From contig CADCQU010000075.1 of the NCBI GenBank assembly GCA_902803635.1, positions 1 through 12,127 on the forward strand: a DNA stretch of 12,127 nucleotides, written 5' to 3'. Positions within the stretch are counted from its first letter, which is position 1. Each line of letters starts with the position of its first letter. This document shows positions 7,575 to 12,127 of this stretch, in pieces. The notes below the pieces were generated by a model, which worked only from the letters and a program-made list of their open reading frames with translations, made no database searches and was not told the origin of the DNA. Source of the stretch: an uncultured Lachnospiraceae bacterium. GTDB taxonomy: Bacteria; Bacillota; Clostridia; Lachnospirales; Lachnospiraceae. The translations under genes were made by a program, and so were the position numbers.

Positions 7575-7641
7575 TGACGCCAAAAGGCGGGAAAGCGGAA
7601 CGTAGAGATGCCGACACCGCCTAAGGGTGTATCCGGTATGA
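7530..7641 (+). repeat. imperfect direct repeat echoing the 3' end of the OadA-like gene
   Basis: The gene's last codons contain GACGCCAAAG, then GCCGACACCG and CGTATCCGGTGTGA (7530-7574). The same blocks recur after the stop: GACGCCAAAAGG at 7576, GCCGACACCG at 7610 and TGTATCCGGTATGA ending at 7641. Block order is kept and the later copies are 46 and 68 nt downstream. This looks like a decayed partial duplication of the gene tail. Only the first copy is in frame with the gene. Confidence 0.5.
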
Positions 7642-7668
7642 GGGTAGAAGATATTTATAATATAGGTT

Positions 7669-7704
7669 AGCCGCCGCAAGGAGAAGTCCTTGCGGCGGCT
7701 TTTT
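7669..7704 (+). terminator. strong intrinsic terminator of the decarboxylase operon
   Basis: A perfect 14-bp stem (AGCCGCCGCAAGGA with its complement) closes a GAAG loop at 7683-7686 and is followed by TTTTT at 7700-7704. It lies 95 nt after the stop of the OadA-like gene, with no other gene between, so it should end the operon transcript. Confidence 0.92.
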
Positions 7705-7709
7705 CCTTG

Positions 7710-7755
7710 GCTCCCCCTCAGGGGGAGCTGTCGGCGAAGCCGACTGAGAGGGGCT
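7710..7755. repeat. double-hairpin GC-rich element, dispersed-repeat-like
   Basis: Two perfect hairpins lie back to back: GCTCCCCC-TCA-GGGGGAGC (7710-7728) and GTCGGC-GAA-GCCGAC (7730-7744), followed by TGAGAGGGG, which can instead pair with the CCCCTCA of the first arm to make one long hairpin. The pattern resembles short palindromic repeats often seen between genes in gut Clostridia (recollection, not checked). A similar first hairpin occurs at 2180-2197. It starts 6 nt after the terminator's T-tract. Confidence 0.55.
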
Positions 7756-7869
7756 CGTTTGGTCGGAGGGTACGGTACTATAGAGGATGAACGAGAGACG
7801 TAACAGGAAACAATGGAAATCATAAAGTGATTGAGAGGTTGAAAATGCTGATTTCATTTTTTAGAAAAC

Positions 7870-7898
7870 TTGTTTCCAGGTGGCGGATTTGGTAAAAT
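7870..7898 (+). promoter_or_regulatory. probable sigma-A promoter of the flavoprotein gene
   Basis: TTGTTT (7870-7875), a 17-bp spacer and TAAAAT (7893-7898), ending 30 nt before the chosen start codon at 7929. The -10 matches 5 of 6 consensus positions and the -35 keeps TTG. It follows the operon terminator, as expected for a new transcription unit that may also read into cmk. Confidence 0.45.
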
Positions 7899-7928
7899 GG
7901 AGGGAGTTTAGAAAGGGAGGTGAGAGTT

Positions 7929-9206
7929 GTGGAGAGGATTGTGATTGTCGGTGGCGGGGCGGCGGGGATGTTCGCCTCGATCCTGCTTGCCGAGGCGGGG
8001 CGGAAGGTGACCGTTCTGGAACGAAATGAAAAGACGGGCAAGAAGCTCTACATTACAGGCAAGGGTCGCTGCAATTTTACAAATGCCTGCACCCGCGACG
8101 AGTTTCTTGAGGCGGTGGTCACAAATCCCCGCTTCCTCTACAGTGCCTTTGACCGCCTGCCCCCGGCGGAGCTTATCGAAACCTTTGAAAAATGGGGCCT
8201 TAAAACGAAGGTGGAGCGCGGGCGGAGGGCCTTTCCGGCCTCCGACAAGAGCGCGGATGTCCTCGACATGCTGCGCGGGCGTATGAAGAGACTTGGCGTG
8301 GAGGTCATCACCGGAGCGCGGGTGACGGAGATATTAATTTCCGGGGATATGCATTCTGTTGTCGGTGTTCACTATGAAATAGATGGGAAGCAAAGAATTT
8401 TTCCGACGAACACGGTGATTATCGCGACCGGCGGGCTCTCGTATCCCTCCACCGGCTCCACCGGCGACGGGCTGACATTTGCCAAAAAGCTCGGCTTGGC
8501 CGTGAAGGACTGCCGGCCATCACTTGTGCCATTTGACTGTGCCGGGGACATTTGCCGGCAAATGTCCGGGCTGGCCCTGAAAAATGTCGAGCTGACCGTG
8601 AAGAAGGGGAAGAAGGTGCTCTTCTCGGAGTTCGGGGAAATGCTGTTCACGCATTTTGGGGTGAGCGGGCCGCTGGTGCTCACCGCGAGCGCAAAAATCG
8701 GCGGAAAGATCGGCAAGGAGGAACTGAGCTTCACGGTGGACCTAAAGCCGGCGGTGTCGGTGGAAGAGCTTGATCAGCGGATGCGCGGCCTTCTGGAGGA
8801 AAGCCCGACGAAGGCCTTGAAAAATGCCCTCGCGCCCATGTACCCGTCGAGCCTTTTGCCGGTGCTTTTGGAGCTGGCCGGAGTGGATAGGAAGGAAAAC
8901 GAAACAGACCGCGACTTGCGCTGCGCGGATGTGACCAGGGGGCTGCGCGAGGAGCTGCTTCGCCTTACAAAAGCGTTTCCACTGCCGGTGACCGGACTTC
9001 GCGGGTACGAGGAGGCGGTCGTCACGCAGGGAGGTGTCTCCGTGAAGGAGATCGACCCGAAGACGATGGCCTGCAAGAAATACGAAGGGCTGTATTTTAT
9101 CGGGGAAGTATTGGATTTGGATGCTCTCACGGGCGGCTATAATTTGCAGATCGCCTGGTCAACAGCAGCGCAGGCTGTGGCGGCGATACTATCGCAAGAA
9201 GAATGA
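7929..9206 (+). CDS. BaiN/HI0933-family NAD(P)/FAD-dependent oxidoreductase
   Basis: 425 residues. Rossmann FAD-binding start ERIVIVGGGAAGMFAS (dinucleotide motif 8-13), the family signature TGKGRCNFTN (43-52), IIATGGLSYPSTGSTGDG in the middle, and a C-terminal FAD-contacting segment GEVLDLDALTGGYNLQIAW (motif TGGYNLQIAW at about 401-410). Members have been linked to flavin-dependent reduction (BaiN of bile-acid dehydroxylators) or aminoacetone oxidation, but most have no proven substrate, so no pathway is claimed. Start choice: GGGAGG (7915-7920) sits 8 nt before GTG 7929, whereas the upstream in-frame GTG at 7920 overlaps that site and is unlikely. Positions 8328-8412 are locally AT-rich compared with the rest of the gene. 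cmk follows after 67 nt, an arrangement I recall from other Clostridia. Confidence 0.9.
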   Translation: MERIVIVGGGAAGMFASILLAEAGRKVTVLERNEKTGKKLYITGKGRCNFTNACTRDEFLEAVVTNPRFLYSAFDRLPPAELIETFEKWGLKTKVERGRRAFPASDKSADVLDMLRGRMKRLGVEVITGARVTEILISGDMHSVVGVHYEIDGKQRIFPTNTVIIATGGLSYPSTGSTGDGLTFAKKLGLAVKDCRPSLVPFDCAGDICRQMSGLALKNVELTVKKGKKVLFSEFGEMLFTHFGVSGPLVLTASAKIGGKIGKEELSFTVDLKPAVSVEELDQRMRGLLEESPTKALKNALAPMYPSSLLPVLLELAGVDRKENETDRDLRCADVTRGLREELLRLTKAFPLPVTGLRGYEEAVVTQGGVSVKEIDPKTMACKKYEGLYFIGEVLDLDALTGGYNLQIAWSTAAQAVAAILSQEE

Positions 9207-9273
9207 GTATTAAGATGCAGAGAACGAGCCATTTTGAAGAAGATGGAGTGAAGCCGAAAGAAGGAGGTTACTT

Positions 9274-9945
9274 ATGAACATTGCAATCGATGGGCCGGCT
9301 GGGGCTGGCAAGAGCACAATCGCGAAGATGGTGGCAAAGGATCTGGGGAGCATTTACGTGGACACAGGCGCGATGTACCGTGCTGTGGCACTTCGTATGC
9401 TAAAGCTTGGTGTGGATACATCGGATACGGTGGCTATCACGAACGCCACACCCGGCATGGACATCACGATTCGCTATGCGGACGGCGTGCAGCATGTAAT
9501 CCTGGATGGAGAGGACGTGTCGGATAAGATTCGCACCAATGAGGTGAGCGGGCTTGCGAGCGTGGTCGCGGCTGTTCCCGCCGTTCGGAAGAAGCTGGTG
9601 GAGCTGCAGCAGAAGCTTGCCAGCGAGACCTCTGTCGTCATGGATGGAAGGGACATCGGTACGGTGGTGCTGCCGAATGCGGAGCTGAAGATTTACCTTA
9701 CCGCCTCCCAAGAGGAACGCGCCCGCCGCCGGTTCCGGCAAAACGAGGAGCAGGGCACCCCGAATCCTCCCATGGACATGCTCATTTGCGAGATCGCCGA
9801 ACGCGACCGCCGCGACATGACCCGCCCCGTCTCCCCGCTCCGAAAAGCCGAGGACGCCGTCCTCTTGGACAGCTCGGACATGACCATCGAGGAAGTCGTC
9901 GCCCGGATTCTTTCCCTGGCAAAAGAGAGAGAAAACGTTGGGTGA
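9274..9945 (+). CDS. cmk: cytidylate kinase
   Basis: 223 residues, the normal length. Phosphorylates CMP and dCMP with ATP in pyrimidine nucleotide recycling in the cytoplasm. P-loop GPAGAGKST (7-15), YVDTGAMYRA substrate-binding segment (28-37), MDGRDIGTVV (123-132) and the lid/C-terminal motif ERDRRDMTRPVSPLRKAEDA (176-195) are all intact. AAGGAGG lies 6 nt before ATG 9274. The last residues (SLAKERENVG) are encoded within the first unit of the 50-bp repeat at 9911, so the exact C-terminus may have been altered by that repeat. No separate promoter is evident in the 67-nt gap, so it may be co-transcribed with the flavoprotein gene. Confidence 0.96.
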   Translation: MNIAIDGPAGAGKSTIAKMVAKDLGSIYVDTGAMYRAVALRMLKLGVDTSDTVAITNATPGMDITIRYADGVQHVILDGEDVSDKIRTNEVSGLASVVAAVPAVRKKLVELQQKLASETSVVMDGRDIGTVVLPNAELKIYLTASQEERARRRFRQNEEQGTPNPPMDMLICEIAERDRRDMTRPVSPLRKAEDAVLLDSSDMTIEEVVARILSLAKERENVG

Positions 9946-10130
9946 GAAAGAACTCGATGCTTCTTCTGGTGAAGGAGAGAAAAAACGCCGGGTGTGAAAG
10001 AGAAGGATGCTTTCTCTGGTGAGAGAGAAAACGGTAGATGAAAAGACAAGCAATATTTCGATTGAACAAAAGAGCAAATGTTGGAGAAAAGTCAACATAT
10101 GCTTTTTTCTGGCGAAGGAAAGGGGAAGAG
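9911..10130 (+). repeat. imperfect ~50-bp tandem repeat starting in the 3' end of cmk
   Basis: Units at 9911-9960 and 9961-10010 align without gaps and agree at about 36 of 50 positions by hand count. A shortened unit starts at 10011 (TTTCTCTGGTGAGAGAGAAA), and a further partial copy lies at 10099-10119 (ATGCTT..TTCTGGCGAAGGA). Shared core: ATGCTTCTTCTGGTGAAGGA-like, followed by GAGAGAAAAAACG. The first unit lies in cmk and includes its stop codon. The last copy supplies the purine-rich site used as ribosome binding site of the next gene. No frame across it looks like a conserved protein; it appears non-coding and degenerating. Confidence 0.65.
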
Positions 10131-10131
10131 G

Positions 10132-10449
10132 ATGTTAAAGATCTATGGAAGCGAGATGTGCCCGGACTGCGTGGCCTGCAAGAGGAATTTTGACGCTTAC
10201 GGGATTTCCTACGAGTTTCTGGACGTAACCAAGTCGTTGCGGCATTTGCGTGCGTTTCTAATCCTGCGCGACAGCGAGCCGGTATTTGACAGGCTCAAAG
10301 CCATCCACGACATCGGCCTTCCGGGAATCGTCCGGGAGGACGGCACGGTCTTCACGGACTGGGAAGGCTATTTGCAGGAGAAGGGCCTCCCTGTGCTTTC
10401 CGGCGATCCCTCCGGCTCTGCCTGCTCGCTTGACAGGAAGGGATGCTAG
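10132..10449 (+). CDS. glutaredoxin-related protein (COG4545-like)
   Basis: 105 residues with a thioredoxin-fold start MLKIYGSEMCPDC, in which C10-P-D-C13 is the redox pair. Further blocks ACKRNFDAYGISYEFLDV, FLILRDSEPVFDRLK, GLPGIVREDGTVFTDW and a Cys-containing tail GSACSLDRKGC (C98, C105) match small glutaredoxin-like proteins of Firmicutes. Likely a cytoplasmic thiol-disulfide exchange protein; its partner is unknown. ATG 10132 is preferred because AAAGGGGA lies about 5 nt upstream and the family begins here; an in-frame ATG at 10078 would add 18 residues unlike the family. The next reading frame, a gene remnant, begins immediately after the stop. Confidence 0.85.
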   Translation: MLKIYGSEMCPDCVACKRNFDAYGISYEFLDVTKSLRHLRAFLILRDSEPVFDRLKAIHDIGLPGIVREDGTVFTDWEGYLQEKGLPVLSGDPSGSACSLDRKGC

Positions 10450-10450
10450 A

Positions 10451-10726
10451 GGAAGCTGCCTGGTCCTCAATGAAGGAAATTGGAAGCTACTGACGGAGCA
10501 TTACACGGATCGCATTTTCTTCATCGATGAGGGAAATGGGTCCCTTCGGATGAAGGAATTTGCGGAAACCGTGAAGGGGGCGGACAATTACTTTGTCATC
10601 GTCACCCGAGAAAGCCTTCCCCAACTGTCGTACAGCATCGAAGAAGTTTATGCTCTGCGTGAGGGAAAAGACTTCGGAAAATACCGCGTTCCCAAGCGTG
10701 TATATAACGAGATGTACCAGATTTAA
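10451..10726 (+). pseudogene. C-terminal remnant of an accessory-region protein (N-terminus lost)
   Basis: The frame ending at TAA 10724 reads CLVLNEGNWKLL...IFFIDEGNGSLRMKEFAETVKGADNYFVIVTRESLPQLSYSIEEVYALREG...YNEMYQI. From memory this resembles the C-terminal part of larger P-loop-type proteins found in Clostridial accessory regions, with the VIDE/NYYVIVTRE/LPYSVEEIY pattern. No P-loop or N-terminal half precedes it, and the recognisable part begins just after the glutaredoxin stop codon. No start codon with a good ribosome binding site is visible; the first in-frame ATG is at 10550, inside the motif block. The best reading is a deletion remnant. Expression of a shortened product cannot be excluded. 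Confidence 0.6.
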
Positions 10727-10751
10727 GGGAAGATGGAGAGGAGGGGATTCG

Positions 10752-11411
10752 ATGGGGGCGCTTACGCTGTACCATGGCTCCCGAGGGGGGCTTAACGGGG
10801 AGATTCGACCGGAGAGCCGAACCCGGTGTGATTTTGGAAAAGGATTTTACATGGGGACAAATAAGGACCAGGCACGATCGCTTGTGGCAAATGTCCCGAA
10901 CCCGTACTATTACGAGCTTCGCTTTGATTTGGATGCAATCCCCTCCGAGCGGATTTTGCGCCTCGAAGATATGGAGTGGGCGTATTTTGTTCTTTATAAC
11001 CGGGGCAGGCTACAGGAAGTGAAGGACTCGGCCCTCTATCGTCACTGTCGGCAACTTGCAGATAATAAGGATGTGATTATTGGGGCAATTGCGGATGATG
11101 CGATGAACGAAACGATGAACCGTTTTATCGCCGGGATCATTACCGACAAGGCTTTTCTTGAGAGTATCCGGGCCTTGGATTACGGTGTGCAGTACGTTGC
11201 GAAGACTCTTACGGCTTGCGGCTGTATCACGATTGTGCAAGAGAAGCTCCTTCGGAAAGGAGAGCTTGCGGCGGCGGTTCGTCTGGCAAATGAACGCCGA
11301 GCGGCGGGGGGAAGGATTGCAGAGGAAATGCAGCGCAAATATCGCCGGGAAGGAAGATACTTCGATGAGCTGATGCAGGATATCCGGGAGAATCGTATCG
11401 TTTTTGCTTGA
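10752..11411 (+). CDS. DUF3990-type protein, possible ADP-ribosyltransferase-like fold
   Basis: 219 residues. Starts LTLYHGSRGG (H8), then DFGKGFYMGTNKDQAR (27-42), a variable middle, DVIIGAIADDAMNETM (107-122) and a Q147-containing DYGVQYVA segment, followed by a charged helical C-terminus (about 165-212). The order YHGS, FGKGFY, DVIIGxxADD is the pattern I associate with DUF3990, which has been discussed as ADP-ribosyltransferase-like; that part is inference and no catalytic activity is shown. ATG 10752 is chosen because GGAGAGGAGGGG lies just upstream and the family starts here. An open frame reaching further upstream would begin inside the broken gene. The small gene at 11456 follows after 44 nt, in the arrangement of a two-gene module. 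Confidence 0.7.
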   Translation: MGALTLYHGSRGGLNGEIRPESRTRCDFGKGFYMGTNKDQARSLVANVPNPYYYELRFDLDAIPSERILRLEDMEWAYFVLYNRGRLQEVKDSALYRHCRQLADNKDVIIGAIADDAMNETMNRFIAGIITDKAFLESIRALDYGVQYVAKTLTACGCITIVQEKLLRKGELAAAVRLANERRAAGGRIAEEMQRKYRREGRYFDELMQDIRENRIVFA

Positions 11412-11455
11412 AAGAAGAGATTATACCAAAAGAGGATTGAGATGGGGGCGGAAGG

Positions 11456-11896
11456 ATGAACCGAGAGGAACGATACATTTGCAACCAGCAGAAGGAGTTG
11501 TTTGAATATGCAAAGGAGCACTTTTCGGATGTGCGGGCATTTGCCGAGAAATTTATGACATCCGATTTTTGCAACCGGTCGCTAGACCAGCCGTACTCGG
11601 TGGATCAATTTGCCGATATCATGAACTGGCTCGAATTTTTGGAAATGGAGTTTCCTCTGGAGGAGACGGAGCAGGGAGATGTGACAATTTCATATGCAGA
11701 GGCAGGCTGGATTGGGTTTGTATATCGGCATTTGCACTTTGCAACGGGGCTGGCAAGCTCCGAGCTGGTGAACAAGGTGCCATTTGACAATCTGCTCATC
11801 GGCTACGCGGGACTGCACACGGTGGATGAGGACATGGCGGTGGAGATTCTCTCGGAAGATTTTGGGCTGCCGATGGTAAAGGAGACCGAGGAGTGA
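11456..11896 (+). CDS. conserved accessory protein, probable partner of the DUF3990-type gene
   Basis: 146 residues, acidic and mostly helical by composition, with no signal peptide or membrane segment. Visible blocks are EKFMTSDFCNRSLDQPYS (31-48), EAGWIGFVYRHLHFATG (82-98) and YAGLHTVDEDMAVEIL (117-132). I recall small proteins with this YS/WIGYLYRYWHY/FHTLD pattern near DUF3990 or DUF3791 genes in Clostridia, but have no function for them. GGCGGAAGG lies directly before ATG 11456, a close but usable ribosome binding site. A role as antitoxin or accessory partner of the preceding protein is a guess based only on the neighbourhood. Confidence 0.7.
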   Translation: MNREERYICNQQKELFEYAKEHFSDVRAFAEKFMTSDFCNRSLDQPYSVDQFADIMNWLEFLEMEFPLEETEQGDVTISYAEAGWIGFVYRHLHFATGLASSELVNKVPFDNLLIGYAGLHTVDEDMAVEILSEDFGLPMVKETEE

Positions 11897-11937
11897 CAAG
11901 GGGCGGTTCTCTGTCTTTGAAGTTGTGGGGGAGCGTA

Positions 11938-12127
11938 ATGAAAAAGACCTTTATTGAGATGAAACTTTTTCAAGTAAAGCCTGATAAACTCGAGCAATTT
12001 GAAGAGAAGCTTGAGGAGATGTCTGCGAATCAGCTTGCATGCGAAGGCTGCATATCTCTAAAGTATTTCAAGAGATTTTACACCATAGACGGAATCGAAC
12101 TTGGTGAGCCGCCAAGAGAGTTAACCA
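11938..12127 (+). CDS. possible ABM-like (ferredoxin-like fold) protein, 3' end cut by window
   Basis: The frame opens at ATG 11938, with GGGGGAG 5 nt upstream, and stays open for 63 codons to the window end. The visible part starts KKTFIEMKLFQVKPDKLEQFEEKLEEMS, a beta strand followed by a helix as in the dimeric alpha-beta barrel fold of antibiotic-biosynthesis-monooxygenase-like proteins, then CEGCISLKYFKRFYTIDG and GEPPREL. Too little is visible for a functional claim. Codon use is more AT-rich than in the operon genes upstream. Confidence 0.65.
   Translation, partial: MKKTFIEMKLFQVKPDKLEQFEEKLEEMSANQLACEGCISLKYFKRFYTIDGIELGEPPRELT

Noticed and set aside
7790..7828. Short + strand frame starting ATGAACGAGAGA as a leader peptide
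   Set aside because: Only about a dozen codons, no clear ribosome binding site spacing and no attenuator-like hairpins following it.
7621..7857. Minus-strand frame across the terminator and double-hairpin element
   Set aside because: It runs through an intrinsic terminator and a repeat; the predicted Ser/Pro/Lys-rich peptide is a typical spurious translation of such repeats.
7920..7928. Upstream GTG as start of the flavoprotein gene
   Set aside because: It overlaps the GGGAGG ribosome binding site, leaving no spacing; GTG 7929 has the expected 8-nt gap and gives the normal family N-terminus.
8328..8412. AT-rich patch in the flavoprotein gene as an inserted segment
   Set aside because: The reading frame and family alignment continue through it; it falls in a variable region and is more simply local codon variation.
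9957..10022. Small frame (about 21 codons) within the 50-bp repeat downstream of cmk
   Set aside because: It is made of repeat units, the neighbouring units do not keep the frame and there is no convincing ribosome binding site.
10062..10090. TTGAAC as a -35 box for a promoter of the glutaredoxin gene
   Set aside because: No -10-like hexamer is found at 16-18 bp spacing; the downstream sequence is GAGAAA-type.
9946..10131. CRISPR array
   Set aside because: The ~50-bp units are imperfect copies with no alternation of constant repeats and unique spacers, and no cas genes are nearby.
10593..10751. Longer N-terminus for the DUF3990-type protein
   Set aside because: The extension is an out-of-frame reading of the gene remnant, is Ser/Arg/Lys-rich without family similarity, and a strong ribosome binding site precedes ATG 10752.

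Overview
The window looks like a chromosomal segment of a GC-rich member of the Clostridia, most likely Lachnospiraceae. This rests on the protein families present (GH36 alpha-galactosidase, a multi-subunit Na+-pumping decarboxylase operon, a BaiN/HI0933 flavoprotein next to cmk, a COG4545-type glutaredoxin, and DUF3990-type accessory genes) and on strong Gram-positive ribosome binding sites. The assignment is inference; no marker RNA is present. Nearly all recognisable genes lie on the + strand.

Layout. (1) 2-2161: the 3' part of a GH36 alpha-galactosidase gene whose start lies outside the window. (2) 2162-2350: an AT-rich intergenic stretch with a small hairpin, three CTCTAAA direct repeats, a sigma-A-like promoter and a small inverted repeat. 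(3) 2351-7574: a five-gene operon on one strand with 13-33 nt gaps. It encodes an acyl-CoA-type carboxyltransferase, an OadG-like subunit fused behind a lipoprotein domain, one biotin carrier protein, the OadB/MmdB-type membrane subunit, and an OadA/5S-type keto-acid carboxyltransferase without its own biotin domain. (4) 7575-7928 (354 bp without a gene): a degenerate echo of the preceding gene's 3' end, a strong intrinsic terminator, a GC-rich dispersed-repeat-like element with two hairpins, and a probable promoter. (5) 7929-9945: a BaiN/HI0933-family flavoprotein and cytidylate kinase. (6) 9911-10131: an imperfect ~50-bp tandem repeat starting inside the 3' end of cmk. (7) 10132-12127: an accessory-looking tail with lower GC: a glutaredoxin-like protein, the C-terminal remnant of a broken gene, a DUF3990-type protein, a small partner protein, and the start of a gene for a possible ABM-like (ferredoxin-like fold) protein cut by the window end.

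How the genes work together. The operon carries two different carboxyltransferases but one biotin carrier and one Na+-pump core. Its parts match both a Na+-translocating decarboxylase (carboxyltransferase, beta, gamma, biotin carrier) and a Propionibacterium-type transcarboxylase (12S, 5S, 1.3S). The simplest reading is that carboxyl groups pass between an acyl-CoA and pyruvate/oxaloacetate through a common carrier, with the OadB-like subunit able to decarboxylate carboxybiotin and export Na+. No biotin carboxylase, methylmalonyl-CoA mutase or epimerase is in the window. The most unusual points are this hybrid composition, the divergent active-site motifs of the first carboxyltransferase, the lipoprotein-OadG fusion, and a strong over-representation of the hexamer CAAATG/CATTTG (30 copies by hand count).
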